A stretch of 64,000 nucleotides of DNA, taken from contig JAIUPC010000024.1 of assembly GCA_020161655.1 (NCBI GenBank), positions 248,001 through 312,000 on the forward strand, written 5' to 3'. The notes below the pieces were generated by a model. It was not told where the DNA came from. It was given only the letters and a program-made list of their open reading frames with translations, and did no database searches. A program made the translations under genes and the position numbers. Of this stretch, positions 36,059 through 46,293 are shown in pieces. The stretch is from Pseudomonadota bacterium. Its GTDB lineage: Bacteria > Pseudomonadota > Alphaproteobacteria > Rhodobacterales > Rhodobacteraceae. Each line of letters starts with the position of its first letter. Within the stretch, counting starts at the first letter, position 1.

Positions 36059-37987
36059 ATGTTCACGAAAATCCTGATCGCCAACCGTGGCGAGATCGCT
36101 TGCCGCGTCATCGACACCTGCCGCCGCCTCGGCGTCCAGACCGTCGCCGTCTATTCCGACGCGGATGCCCATGCTCGCCATGTCGCGATGGCCGATGAGG
36201 CGGTCCATATCGGCGGCCCGGCGCCGAAGGACAGCTACCTGAAGGGCAAGGTGATCATCGCCGCCGCCAAGGCCACCGGGGCGCAGGCGATCCATCCGGG
36301 CTACGGTTTTCTCAGCGAAAACCCCGATTTCGTCGATGCGGTCGAAGCGGCGGGTCTCACCTTCATCGGCCCCTCGGCCAAGGCGATCCGCGCCATGGGC
36401 CTCAAGGATGCCGCCAAGGCGCTGATGGAAAAGGCCGGCGTTCCGGTGGTGCCGGGCTATCACGGCGCCGATCAGGACCCGGACCATCTGGCGAAGGAAG
36501 CGGGCAAGATCGGCTATCCGGCCCTCATCAAGGCCGTTGCCGGCGGCGGCGGCAAGGGGATGCGGCTCGTCGAGGCCCCCGGCGCTTTCGCCGCCGCACT
36601 CGAAAGCGCGCAAGGGGAGGCGCGGACTGCCTTCGGCAATCCGGACGTGCTGATCGAGAAATACATCCAGCAGCCCCGCCATATCGAGTTGCAGGTCTTC
36701 GGCGACGGTACCCGTGCGGTCCACCTTTACGAACGCGACTGCTCGCTCCAGCGCCGCCACCAGAAGGTGATCGAGGAGGCCCCGGCCCCCGGCATGACGC
36801 CCGAGATGCGCGCCGCGATGGGCGAGGCGGCGGTGCGCGCTGCCGAGGCGATCGGCTATGCCGGGGCGGGGACCATCGAGTTCATCGTCGACGGCTCCGA
36901 CGGCCTCCGCCCCGACCGCTTCTGGTTCATGGAGATGAACACGCGGCTTCAGGTCGAACATCCGGTGACCGAAGCCATCACCGGCATCGACCTTGTCGAA
37001 TGGCAGCTCCGCGTGGCTTCTGGTGAACCGCTGCCCGCGACGCAGGACGAAATCCAACTGAACGGCCACGCCTTCGAGGCGCGGCTCTATGCGGAAGACG
37101 TGCCGGCAGGCTTCCTGCCCGCGACCGGCACGCTGGCGCATCTGAAATTCCCCGCAGGCGCGCGGTCGGAAACCGGCGTCCGTCCCGGCGACACGATCAG
37201 CCCCTGGTACGATCCGATGATCGCCAAGATCATCGTCCACGGCCCGACGCGGGACATCTCGCTGACCCAACTGGCCTCAGCCCTCGACGCGACCGAGGTC
37301 GCCGGTTCGGTGACGAACCTTGCCTTCCTCGCGGCGCTGGCGCGGCACAAGGGCTTCGCGAAGGGCGAGGTCGATACCGGCCTCATCGCCCGCGACCTTG
37401 CCAGCCTGACCGAGGTCGCGCCCGCTGACCTCACCGTCAAGGCGCTCGCCTCACTCGGCGCGGCGGGGCTGGCGACGGGCGGCGCACCCTTTGCGGGCTT
37501 CGCCCTTTGGCAGCCCCTTGGCCGCAAGATCCGGCTTGACGGGATCGACGCCATCCTCGAAGTCACCGGGCCGGCCTCGGCGCGCATCACGATTGACGGT
37601 CAAACCGCCGACTGCCGCCTGATGAACGGCCAGTGGTGGGTGAACGGCGCGCCTTCGGGCGGGCGCATCGTCCTGACCCCCGGCCATGTCAGCATCTTCG
37701 GGCGCGGCGCGCATTACTTCATCATTCCCGATCCGCTCGCCCGCGAAACCTCGGCCACGGGCAGCGACCTGACGCTGTCGCCGATGCCCGGCCTCGTGAA
37801 GGCGGTCTTCGTGACGGCAGGGCAGGCGGTCGCGGCGGGCGACCGGCTCGCCGTGCTGGAAGCGATGAAGATGGAACACACCCTGACGGCGGCCCGCGAT
37901 GGCACCGTGGCCGAAGTGCTGGTGACGGCTGGCACCCAGGTCGAGGCCGGCGCGGCGCTGGTGCGGCTGGAGGAGGTGGCGGAATGA
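36059..37987 (+). CDS. mccA: 3-methylcrotonyl-CoA carboxylase, biotin (alpha) subunit
   Basis: Biotin carboxylase plus biotin carrier, 642 residues. MFTKILIANRGEIACRV opens the BC domain; KAVAGGGGKGMRLVE is the ATP-grasp loop; FMEMNTRLQVEHPVTE is the active-site block. The biotin attachment site is LEAMKMEHTLT with the target Lys near residue 604, close to the C terminus. BirA for this modification is encoded at 62249. The stop overlaps the GST start. Confidence 0.95.
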   Translation: MFTKILIANRGEIACRVIDTCRRLGVQTVAVYSDADAHARHVAMADEAVHIGGPAPKDSYLKGKVIIAAAKATGAQAIHPGYGFLSENPDFVDAVEAAGLTFIGPSAKAIRAMGLKDAAKALMEKAGVPVVPGYHGADQDPDHLAKEAGKIGYPALIKAVAGGGGKGMRLVEAPGAFAAALESAQGEARTAFGNPDVLIEKYIQQPRHIELQVFGDGTRAVHLYERDCSLQRRHQKVIEEAPAPGMTPEMRAAMGEAAVRAAEAIGYAGAGTIEFIVDGSDGLRPDRFWFMEMNTRLQVEHPVTEAITGIDLVEWQLRVASGEPLPATQDEIQLNGHAFEARLYAEDVPAGFLPATGTLAHLKFPAGARSETGVRPGDTISPWYDPMIAKIIVHGPTRDISLTQLASALDATEVAGSVTNLAFLAALARHKGFAKGEVDTGLIARDLASLTEVAPADLTVKALASLGAAGLATGGAPFAGFALWQPLGRKIRLDGIDAILEVTGPASARITIDGQTADCRLMNGQWWVNGAPSGGRIVLTPGHVSIFGRGAHYFIIPDPLARETSATGSDLTLSPMPGLVKAVFVTAGQAVAAGDRLAVLEAMKMEHTLTAARDGTVAEVLVTAGTQVEAGAALVRLEEVAE

Positions 37988-38643
37988 TCCGCCTTCATCA
38001 CGTGCCCTTCAGCCGGTCCTTCCGCATCCTCTGGCTGATGAACGAGATGGGGCTGGAGTTCGAGGTGACGGAGTATTCCATCACCGATGGCTCGCTCCGC
38101 AAACCGGACTATCTGGCGAAGTCCCCCGCCGGCCGCGTCCCCGCGCTCGAAATCGACGGGATCACCCTGTTCGAAAGCGGCGCGATCACCGAATACCTTT
38201 GCGAGACGCGGCCCGACCATGGGCTAGGCCGCACGCCCGGCCATCCCGAGCGCGCTGCCTTTCTCGAATGGCTGCACTACGCCGAGACGATGGCGCATCT
38301 TATCGCCAACCTGAACCTGCAATGGGTCTTCCTGCGCGACCCCGCCATGCGATCGCCCACGCTTTTGAAGATGGAGGCGCGGCGGCTGGCACTGACGCTG
38401 GCGCCGCTTGAGGCGACGCTGGCGCGGCAGGATTACCTGCTGGCGTCGGGATTTTCCGGCGCGGACACCATGCTCGGCTACAACCTTCTCGCCGTACCGC
38501 ATTTCGTCAGGCTCGATCCTTACCCGGCGATCCGCGCCTATATCGACCGCATCGCCCGCCGCCCCGGCCATGTCGCGGCGCGGGCGCGGGACGGGGTGCA
38601 GCAGTTCTACAAACGGGATTTCTACGAGGTCACCGATGGCTGA
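37984..38643 (+). CDS. Glutathione S-transferase family protein
   Basis: 219 residues with a thioredoxin-like N domain (MIRLHHVPFSRSFRILWLM, SPAGRVPALEIDG, FESGAITEYLCE) and a helical C domain. The SRS segment near residue 10 is where the catalytic Ser of bacterial GSTs lies, and the VPAL cis-proline and ESGAI glutathione contacts are present. ATG 37984 overlaps the mccA stop, and its end overlaps the hmgL start by eight bases. A direct step in leucine breakdown is not known; it might protect against reactive acyl-CoA intermediates, which is speculation. Confidence 0.88.
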   Translation: MIRLHHVPFSRSFRILWLMNEMGLEFEVTEYSITDGSLRKPDYLAKSPAGRVPALEIDGITLFESGAITEYLCETRPDHGLGRTPGHPERAAFLEWLHYAETMAHLIANLNLQWVFLRDPAMRSPTLLKMEARRLALTLAPLEATLARQDYLLASGFSGADTMLGYNLLAVPHFVRLDPYPAIRAYIDRIARRPGHVAARARDGVQQFYKRDFYEVTDG

Positions 38644-39487
38644 ATTCGTCGAGATCGTCGAGATGGGGCCGCGTGACGGACTTCAGAACGAAAAGCGGAT
38701 CATCCCGACCGCCGACAAGATCGCGCTCGTCGATCTTCTCAGCCGCGCCGGCTTCCGGCGGATCGAAGCGGCGAGTTTCGTCAGCCCGAAATGGGTGCCG
38801 CAGATGGCCGATGGCGCCGAGGTCATGGCCGGGATCACCCGCGCGCCGGGGGTGCGCTATGCCGCGCTGACCCCAAACATGAAGGGCTATGAGGCGGCGC
38901 GGGCGGCGAAGGTCGATGAGGTGGCGATCTTCGCCTCGGCCTCGGAAGGTTTTTCCAAGGCCAACCTCAACGCCACCATCGCCGAAAGCCTCGACCGCTT
39001 CCGTCCGGTGGCGGAAGCCGCGCTGGCCGATGGCATCCCTCTTCGCGGCTATGTCTCGGTCGTGACAGACTGCCCCTATGACGGGCCGGTAGCTCCGGCT
39101 TCGGTGGCGCGGGTGACGGCAGCCTTGCGCGACATGGGCTGCCATGAAGTCAGCCTTGGCGACACCATAGGGCAGGGCCGGCCCGAGACGGTCGATGCGA
39201 TGCTGGCGGCGGTGCTGGAGGAGATGCCGGCTGAACGGCTCGCCGGGCATTTCCACGATACGGCGGGGCGGGCGCTCGCTAATATCGAAACCTCGCTGGC
39301 GCGCGGGCTGAGGGTCTTTGACGCCGCAGTCGGCGGGCTTGGCGGCTGCCCCTATGCGCCCGGCGCCAAGGGCAATGTCGCGACCGAGGCGGTGGCCGCG
39401 CGACTGGCGGCGCTGGGCTATGAGACTGGGCTTGACGCGGGCGTGCTGGCAGAGGCTGGCGCTTTCGCGCAGTCGGTGAGGGGGTGA
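38636..39487 (+). CDS. Hydroxymethylglutaryl-CoA lyase
   Basis: Cleaves 3-hydroxy-3-methylglutaryl-CoA to acetyl-CoA and acetoacetate, the last step of the leucine route. 283 residues. EMGPRDGLQNE near residue 7 is the metal-site opening, and GGLGGCPYAPGAKGN near residue 233 the family signature with the active-site Cys near 238. I start at ATG 38636 inside the end of the GST gene; the open frame continues upstream but only as shadow. Commonly called mvaB or hmgL. Confidence 0.94.
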   Translation: MAEFVEIVEMGPRDGLQNEKRIIPTADKIALVDLLSRAGFRRIEAASFVSPKWVPQMADGAEVMAGITRAPGVRYAALTPNMKGYEAARAAKVDEVAIFASASEGFSKANLNATIAESLDRFRPVAEAALADGIPLRGYVSVVTDCPYDGPVAPASVARVTAALRDMGCHEVSLGDTIGQGRPETVDAMLAAVLEEMPAERLAGHFHDTAGRALANIETSLARGLRVFDAAVGGLGGCPYAPGAKGNVATEAVAARLAALGYETGLDAGVLAEAGAFAQSVRG

Positions 39488-40272
39488 TCATGTATGAGAC
39501 GATTGCGATAGAGACCGATGCGCGCGGCGTCGCCACCCTCAGCCTCAACCGGCCGGAAAAGCACAATGCGCTTTCCGCCCAGATGATCGCCGAACTGACC
39601 GAGGCGGCGGGGGCGCTTGGCCGCGACCCTGCGGTGCGCGTCGTCGTCCTGACCGGCGCAGGGCAAAGCTTCTGCGCCGGCGGCGATCTTGGCTGGATGC
39701 GCGAGCAGATGGCGGCGGATGGGGCAACGAGGGCGCGCGAGGCGACGAAGCTTGCCATGATGCTGAACGCGCTGAACCTGATGCCGAAGCCGCTCATCGC
39801 CCGCGTGCAAGGCAATGCCTTCGGCGGCGGCATCGGCATGATGGCGGTCGCCGATGTCGCCATCGGCGCAGCCCCGGCGCGTTTCGGCCTGACCGAGACC
39901 AGGCTCGGCCTGATTCCCGCGACCATCGGGCCATACGTCCTCGCCCGCATGGGCGAGGCCATGGCGCGGCGCGTCTTCATGTCGGCGCGGCTTTTCGGCG
40001 CGGATGAGGCGGTGACGCTCGGCCTTCTCGCCTGCGCCGTCCCGCCTGACGACCTCGACGCCGCAACCGAGGCCGAGGTCGCGCCCTATCTCGCCTGCGC
40101 TCCGGGGGCTGTCGCGGAGGCCAAGACGCTGACCCGCCGCTTCGGCCCGCCGATCACCGAGGATACCATCGCGGCCAGCATCGCCGCCCTTGTCGAACGC
40201 TGGGAAAGTGCCGAAGCGAAGGAGGGCATCGCCGCCTTCTTCGAGCGGCGGAAACCGTCCTGGGCGGGCTGA
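39484..40272 (+). CDS. liuC: Methylglutaconyl-CoA hydratase (enoyl-CoA hydratase family)
   Basis: Hydrates 3-methylglutaconyl-CoA to HMG-CoA. 262 residues of the crotonase fold: LNRPEKHNALSAQMI and FCAGGDLGWMREQ form the first oxyanion and CoA pocket, and GNAFGGGIGMMAVADVAIG with FGLTETRLGLIPATIGPY the second. Specificity is inferred from the operon (ivd, mcc, HMG-CoA lyase). GTG 39484 overlaps the preceding stop; ATG 39490 is a possible start. Last gene of the liu operon. Confidence 0.88.
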   Translation: MIMYETIAIETDARGVATLSLNRPEKHNALSAQMIAELTEAAGALGRDPAVRVVVLTGAGQSFCAGGDLGWMREQMAADGATRAREATKLAMMLNALNLMPKPLIARVQGNAFGGGIGMMAVADVAIGAAPARFGLTETRLGLIPATIGPYVLARMGEAMARRVFMSARLFGADEAVTLGLLACAVPPDDLDAATEAEVAPYLACAPGAVAEAKTLTRRFGPPITEDTIAASIAALVERWESAEAKEGIAAFFERRKPSWAG

Positions 40273-40478
40273 CCGGGACGGCCTGCCACGCGCCGCGTTG
40301 ATGTTTTTGACTGACTGAAATAGTAGGGAATTTTAGCGCTAGCATTTTCGCTTTTTCCGCGCTGCGGCAAAGTGCTTTCTGCACCGCCTTCGGTTGACCG
40401 CGTACGGGGCGCGGAGTAAACGAACAAAAGCCATGAAAACGCGCAGCCCGAACGGGCGCCACCGGAAGGAGCCGATCC
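40273..40478 (+). promoter_or_regulatory. nuo operon leader region
   Basis: 206 bases with an AT-rich patch (about 40298-40360) in GC-rich surroundings, where the nuo promoter is expected. TTGACT (40307-40312) with ATTTTA 17 bases on, and TTGACC (40394-40399) with TAAACG 17 bases on, are candidates; both -10 boxes are poor. The self-complementary TAGCGCTA (40334-40341) lies in the patch. No terminator for liuC is visible, so read-through from the liu genes is possible. Confidence 0.35.
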
Positions 40479-41368
<890 letters not shown>

Positions 41369-41378
41369 GGGAGAAGTC

Positions 41379-41978
41379 ATGTCCGAAGCCCTGAAAGATC
41401 TGGCCGCCCATCTCGAGCTGAAGCGCCGTGATGAGGTCATCTCGACCGAGATCGCCTTTGGCGAGTTGAACGTCTCCGTGACGCTCGCCGGCCTTGTCGA
41501 CTTTGTCGAGTTCCTGCGCAGCGACGGCAATTGCCGCTTCTCGACGCTCGTCGACATCACCGCCGTCGACTACCCCGAGCGTCCCGCCCGGTTCGATGTC
41601 GTCTACCACTTCCTGTCGATGTACCAGAACGCCCGCGTCCGGGTCAGGGTCGCCGTCCGGGAAGAGGATTTCGTGCCCTCGATCATCGACGTCCACCCCT
41701 CCGCCAACTGGTTCGAGAGGGAGATCTACGACATGTTCGGGATCATCTTCTCCGGCCACCCGGATCTCCGCCGCATCCTCACCGACTACGGTTTCCGCGG
41801 CTATCCCTTGCGCAAGGATTTCCCGACGACCGGCTATACCGAGGTCCGCTACGACGAGGCCCTGAAACGCGTCGTCTACGAACCCGTCAAGCTGACGCAG
41901 GAATACCGCCAGTTCGATTTCATGAGCCCTTGGGAAGGGGCGAATTACATCCTTCCGGGTGACGAGAAGAAGGCTTGA
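41379..41978 (+). CDS. nuoC: NADH-quinone oxidoreductase subunit C
   Basis: 30-kDa-type peripheral subunit, 199 residues, separate from NuoD as in mitochondria and most alphaproteobacteria. The signature is [22 protein letters not shown], of which [10 protein letters not shown] near residue 109 is diagnostic, and [20 protein letters not shown] follows. ATG 41379 follows GAGGGAGAAG. The stop overlaps the start of the first sulfotransferase gene. Confidence 0.95.
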   Translation: MSEALKDLAAHLELKRRDEVISTEIAFGELNVSVTLAGLVDFVEFLRSDGNCRFSTLVDITAVDYPERPARFDVVYHFLSMYQNARVRVRVAVREEDFVPSIIDVHPSANWFEREIYDMFGIIFSGHPDLRRILTDYGFRGYPLRKDFPTTGYTEVRYDEALKRVVYEPVKLTQEYRQFDFMSPWEGANYILPGDEKKA

Positions 41979-42937
41979 GCCAGGGTATGCAGTTGCGGGC
42001 TCCCCAACAGATCAGGCGGCGAAGCGCCGCGCCGGTGGCTCAGGTGGGGCCGCCGGTACTGATGTTCGGGATCGGCGCGCCGAAATGCGGGACCACCTGG
42101 ATGCACCGCTATCTCGCGGCGCATCCGGATTGCCATTTCCGCGCCCTGAAGGAGTTGCACTATTTCGATACGCTCAGCGATCTCGGCTTCGACCGGCTGC
42201 TGGAGCTGCTTGATGACAGGGTCGGCAGTCTCGGACTGCGCTTGCAGGATGTCGAGGGCGAAGAGCGGGAAAGAGTCCTTCGCGAACTCGTGGATTCCCG
42301 GGACTACCTTGATCTGATGAGCAAGCGGGTCGACGACCGCATGGGCTATTCGCGCTTCCTCATTCACGGCAAGGGGGCGAAAAAGCTTGTGGGGGACATT
42401 ACGCCGGCTTACGCGCTGTTGCCCGCAAAGGTGTTGAAGGAAATGGCGGGCATGACAGCGAAGACCCGCCTTGTTTATCTGGTGCGCGATCCCGTGGCCC
42501 GGCTCTGGAGCCATGTCCGCATGGCGGTGGAGCATGCAAGGATCGCGCCGGAAGATTTCGACCGCCGCTCACGCGAACTTCTGGAAAGCGAACTTGCCGG
42601 CAAGCTGGACCCAAACTGGCCGTTCCTGAAGTATTCCGACTATGCCGGTACCATCGCGCGGATGAAGGAAGCCATTCCGCGCGAAAAGTTCCTCGTCATG
42701 TGCTGCGAAGATTTGCTGACGCCCAAAGGTGTCCGCAAACTCTGCAGTTTCCTTGGGATCCGCCACATCGAGACGAGTTTTGCGGTGGCCATAAATGAAG
42801 GCAAGCAGTCAGCACTGCCAGAAGAGTTGCGCGCCGAGATGCGGCGCCAATTGCGGCCACAGTATGAATTCGCCGCGAAGTATTTCCCGGCGCTTCCGGA
42901 AGCGTGGAAACAGACCATGAGCGAGGGGTTCGCGTGA
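41975..42937 (+). CDS. PAPS-dependent sulfotransferase family protein, copy 1
   Basis: 320 residues of the P-loop-like sulfotransferase fold that moves sulfate from PAPS to an acceptor. [13 protein letters not shown] near residue 35 is the 5'-phosphosulfate loop; [13 protein letters not shown] near 171 is the 3'-phosphate loop with its Arg and Ser. Between them [15 protein letters not shown] matches the acceptor-side segment of carbohydrate sulfotransferases. It probably acts in the cytosol on a glycan precursor. TTG 41975 overlaps the nuoC stop (TTGA); ATG 41987 is a possible start. Its paralogue follows at 43088. The acceptor is unknown. Confidence 0.82.
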   Translation: MSQGMQLRAPQQIRRRSAAPVAQVGPPVLMFGIGAPKCGTTWMHRYLAAHPDCHFRALKELHYFDTLSDLGFDRLLELLDDRVGSLGLRLQDVEGEERERVLRELVDSRDYLDLMSKRVDDRMGYSRFLIHGKGAKKLVGDITPAYALLPAKVLKEMAGMTAKTRLVYLVRDPVARLWSHVRMAVEHARIAPEDFDRRSRELLESELAGKLDPNWPFLKYSDYAGTIARMKEAIPREKFLVMCCEDLLTPKGVRKLCSFLGIRHIETSFAVAINEGKQSALPEELRAEMRRQLRPQYEFAAKYFPALPEAWKQTMSEGFA

Positions 42938-43086
42938 TGGGCGAACAAATCACTTGGGGCCATGTTCCGGACGCTTGCGGGACAGCGCGCCGGTCCGGCT
43001 TTGCCGGGCGGTTCGACCATGACCTGACGCCGGAATGGACGCGCAACGCCCTTTCCGGCGCTGCAAAGACGGGGGCGAGGGGCTGA
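42937..43086 (+). CDS. Possible 49-residue small protein between the two sulfotransferases
   Basis: Open frame from ATG 42937, sharing one base with the preceding stop (TGATG) and ending one base before the next ATG, so it exactly fills the gap between the two sulfotransferase genes. The product ([20 protein letters not shown] start, TPEWTRNALSGAAKTGARG end) has no recognisable domain. The tight fit hints at translation or at a decayed gene; I cannot tell which. Confidence 0.35.
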   Translation: MGEQITWGHVPDACGTARRSGFAGRFDHDLTPEWTRNALSGAAKTGARG

Positions 43087-43087
43087 G

Positions 43088-43954
43088 ATGGCCGCGCCGG
43101 TGCTCATGTTCGGGGTTGGGGCCGCGAAGTCGGGGACTTCGTGGTTGTACCAGTATCTCGCGGCGCATCCGGACTGCCATCTGCGCTCGATCAAGGAACT
43201 GCATTTCTTCGACACCCGCGACATGGGCAACCGCGACTGGTACCTGCGGAACTTTACCCGTAAGGCCGATGAGGTCGAGCGGGGCATCGTGGCGGGCGGC
43301 GACGCCGCGCCGGCCGGACAGATCGCCCACCTCGCCGAACTGCGGCTCTATACCAGGGTTCTCGACCAGGGCGATACCACGGGCTACCTCGCCTTCGTCA
43401 TGGACGGGCGGGAGGACGAGCGGCTCGTGGGGGACATCACGCCAAGCTACGGGCTCCTCTCCGAGGACACGCTCCGCGAGATGGCCGCGCTGCATGAGGA
43501 TGTGCGCTTCGTCTACGTGATGCGCGACCCCGTCGCCCGGCTCTGGAGCCATGTCCGCATGGTCGCTGGCCGCCGCGGGGATGGCGACCTCGGCGCGCGG
43601 GCCGCGCGCCTCCTCGATGAGGTGCTGGCCGGAACCGCGCCGGAAATTGCCGGTCGCGGCGACTATGCCGGGACAATCGGGCGGCTGATGGCCGCCGTGG
43701 CGCCGGAAAAGCGCTTCATCTGCACCAGCGAAGACCTCTTCGGTGGCGATGCGCTTGCCCGGCTCTGCGCCTTCCTTGATATTGCGCCCTTTAGGGGCAA
43801 GCCGGAGCGGCGCGTTCATGGCGGTGTCGAGATTGCCATGACCGATACGCAACGCCGGCGCGCGGCGGCCTGGCTCAGGCCGCAATATGATTGTGTAGCC
43901 GCCAACATGGGGGCTTTGCCGCCTGCGTGGCAGGCAAGCCTTGCGGGGATGTGA
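43088..43954 (+). CDS. PAPS-dependent sulfotransferase family protein, copy 2
   Basis: 288 residues, clearly paralogous to the gene at 41975: both open with PVLMFG, then [19 protein letters not shown] here against the corresponding PKCGTTW block, a shared KELHFFDT segment and an identical [13 protein letters not shown] 3'-phosphate loop (near residue 147 here). The middle part differs, so the acceptors may differ. It ends two bases before the nuoD ATG. Sulfotransferases have no known role in complex I; they are passengers of the operon. Confidence 0.82.
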   Translation: MAAPVLMFGVGAAKSGTSWLYQYLAAHPDCHLRSIKELHFFDTRDMGNRDWYLRNFTRKADEVERGIVAGGDAAPAGQIAHLAELRLYTRVLDQGDTTGYLAFVMDGREDERLVGDITPSYGLLSEDTLREMAALHEDVRFVYVMRDPVARLWSHVRMVAGRRGDGDLGARAARLLDEVLAGTAPEIAGRGDYAGTIGRLMAAVAPEKRFICTSEDLFGGDALARLCAFLDIAPFRGKPERRVHGGVEIAMTDTQRRRAAAWLRPQYDCVAANMGALPPAWQASLAGM

Positions 43955-43955
43955 G

Positions 43956-45173
43956 ATGATGGACGGACAATTCGACGACACCCTCACGGGCGAACAGAAG
44001 ATCCGCAACTTCAACATCAACTTCGGGCCGCAACACCCTGCGGCGCATGGTGTTCTGCGGCTTGTTCTTGAGCTTGACGGCGAGCTGGTGGAGCGTTGCG
44101 ACCCGCATATCGGGCTTCTCCATCGTGGCACCGAAAAGCTGATGGAAAGCCGGACCTACCTGCAGAACCTGCCCTATTTCGACCGGCTCGACTATGTGGC
44201 GCCGATGAACCAGGAACATGCCTGGTGCCTTGCCATCGAACGGCTGACCGGGACGGAAGTGCCGCGACGGGCGCAGCTGATCCGCGTCCTTTACTCCGAG
44301 ATTGGCCGCGTCCTGAACCACCTTCTCAACGTCACCACGCAGGCGATGGACGTCGGTGCCCTGACCCCGCCGGTCTGGGGTTTCGAGCAGCGCGAACAGC
44401 TGATGATCTTCTATGAGCGTGCCTGCGGGGCGCGGCTCCACTCCGCCTATTTCCGCCCCGGCGGCGTCCATCAGGACCTGCCGCCCGAGCTTCTCGACGA
44501 TATCGAGAAATGGTCCGAGGCTTTCCCGAGCTTCATGGCCGACCTTGACGGCCTGCTGACCGAAAACCGCATCTTCAAGCAGCGCAACGTCGATATCGGT
44601 ATCGTGACCGAGGAAGACGCGCTGAAATGGGGCTATTCCGGCGTGATGGTGCGCGGGTCGGGCATGGCCTGGGACCTGCGCCGCAGCCAGCCCTACGAAT
44701 GCTACGACGAGTTCGACTTCAAGATCCCGGTCGGCAAGAACGGCGACTGCTACGACCGCTATCTCTGCCGCATGGCCGAGATGACTGAATCCAACCGGAT
44801 CATCGCCCAGGCGGTGAAGAAGCTGCGGGAGCCTGCCAATCAGGGCGATGTCCTTACCCGGGGCAAGGTCGCGCCGCCGAAGCGGGGCGACATGAAGCGC
44901 TCGATGGAAGCGCTCATTCACCACTTCAAGCTTTACACCGAAGGTTTCCACGTGCCGGCGGGCGAGGTCTATGCCGCCGTCGAGGCGCCGAAGGGTGAGT
45001 TCGGCGTCTACCTCGTCGCCGACGGCACCAACAAGCCCTACCGCGCCAAGCTTCGCGCGCCGGGATTCCTGCACCTGCAATCCATCGACTGGATGGCCAA
45101 GGGCCACATGCTGGCCGACGTCGCCGCGATCATCGGCACGATGGACATCGTTTTTGGGGAAGTTGACCGCTAA
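43956..45173 (+). CDS. nuoD: NADH-quinone oxidoreductase subunit D
   Basis: 49-kDa-type subunit lining the quinone pocket, 405 residues. [18 protein letters not shown] near residue 20 has the conserved His region, then [24 protein letters not shown] (key part [11 protein letters not shown]), and the C terminus ends in the invariant FGEVDR. ATG 43956 or 43959 are both possible. Its stop overlaps the nuoE start (TAATG). Confidence 0.96.
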   Translation: MMDGQFDDTLTGEQKIRNFNINFGPQHPAAHGVLRLVLELDGELVERCDPHIGLLHRGTEKLMESRTYLQNLPYFDRLDYVAPMNQEHAWCLAIERLTGTEVPRRAQLIRVLYSEIGRVLNHLLNVTTQAMDVGALTPPVWGFEQREQLMIFYERACGARLHSAYFRPGGVHQDLPPELLDDIEKWSEAFPSFMADLDGLLTENRIFKQRNVDIGIVTEEDALKWGYSGVMVRGSGMAWDLRRSQPYECYDEFDFKIPVGKNGDCYDRYLCRMAEMTESNRIIAQAVKKLREPANQGDVLTRGKVAPPKRGDMKRSMEALIHHFKLYTEGFHVPAGEVYAAVEAPKGEFGVYLVADGTNKPYRAKLRAPGFLHLQSIDWMAKGHMLADVAAIIGTMDIVFGEVDR

Positions 45174-46267
45174 TGCTCCGCCGCCTGTATCACGACCAGC
45201 CCGCCTCTTTCGAATTCACCCCGGCGAACCTTGCCTGGGCGAAGGGGCAGATGACCAAGTATCCTGAAGGCCGGCAGGCTTCGGCGGTGATCCCGCTTCT
45301 GTGGCGGGCGCAGGAACAGGAAGGCTGGCTGACCCGCCCGGCGATCGAACATGTCGCGGCGATGCTCGACATGCCGAAGATCAGGGTGCTTGAGGTTGCC
45401 ACCTTCTACTTCATGTTCCAGCTGCAACCCGTTGGTTCGGTTGCGCATATCCAGATTTGCGGCACCACCTCCTGCATGATCTGCGGGGCCGAGGACCTGA
45501 TCCGCGTCTGCCGTGAAAAGATCGCGCCGGCGGCACATGCGCTTTCGGCCGATGGCAAGTTTTCCTGGGAAGAGGTCGAATGCCTTGGTGCCTGCACCAA
45601 TGCGCCGATGGCCCAGATCGGCAAGGATTACTACGAGGACCTGACCGCCGAGGGGCTGGCGAAGCTCATCGACGAGATGGCGGCGGGCAAGGTGCCGGTG
45701 CCGGGGCCGCAGAACGGGCGTTATGCGTCGGAGCCGCTCAAGGGTTTGACGAGCCTCAAGGAATTCGAATCCGGCCGGCGTCAGTACAACGGGTCGGTGC
45801 AGCGCGCCGTGGATCTTGCCGACAGCATCAAGCGCATCGACGGGACCGAGGTGCCGCTCCTGACGCCATGGCTTGGCGTCAAGGTGAAGGCCCCCGCCGC
45901 CGCGAAGGCCGAAGCCAAACCGGCTGCGAAGCCTGCGGCGAAAAAGGCCGAGGCGCCGAAAGCCGCCGACATTCCCGCCGCGCCCAAGAAGCCGCGCGCG
46001 CTCAAGGCATCGCGCAAGGGCGGGGCGGATGACCTGAAGCTCATCAAGGGCGTCGGGCCGAAGCTTGAAGAGCTTCTGCACAGCCTCGGTTTCTTCCATT
46101 TCGACCAGATCGCCGCCTGGACCGGGGCAGAGCTGGCCTGGGTCGACGACAATCTCGAAGGTTTCAAGGGCCGTGCCTCCCGCGACGAATGGGTGGCGCA
46201 GGCAAAGCATTTCGCGGCTGGCGGCACCACCGAACATGCCGAGCGTGTGAAGAAGGGTGACGCCTAG
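45173..46267 (+). CDS. nuoE: NADH-quinone oxidoreductase subunit E with C-terminal HhH-like extension
   Basis: 24-kDa-type subunit with the 2Fe-2S cluster N1a. The ligands are Cys in [10 protein letters not shown] (about residues 96 and 101) and [12 protein letters not shown] (about 137 and 141). Usual bacterial NuoE is about 160-240 residues; this one is 364. After residue 240 comes an Ala/Lys/Pro-rich linker ([20 protein letters not shown] type), then residues 286-364 starting [17 protein letters not shown], a helix-hairpin-helix-like domain nearly repeated in the next gene. The extension is not needed for electron transfer in other species; its role is unknown. Confidence 0.93.
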   Translation: MLRRLYHDQPASFEFTPANLAWAKGQMTKYPEGRQASAVIPLLWRAQEQEGWLTRPAIEHVAAMLDMPKIRVLEVATFYFMFQLQPVGSVAHIQICGTTSCMICGAEDLIRVCREKIAPAAHALSADGKFSWEEVECLGACTNAPMAQIGKDYYEDLTAEGLAKLIDEMAAGKVPVPGPQNGRYASEPLKGLTSLKEFESGRRQYNGSVQRAVDLADSIKRIDGTEVPLLTPWLGVKVKAPAAAKAEAKPAAKPAAKKAEAPKAADIPAAPKKPRALKASRKGGADDLKLIKGVGPKLEELLHSLGFFHFDQIAAWTGAELAWVDDNLEGFKGRASRDEWVAQAKHFAAGGTTEHAERVKKGDA

Positions 46268-46293
46268 TCAGGTTTGTTGGAGGTAACGGGTAG

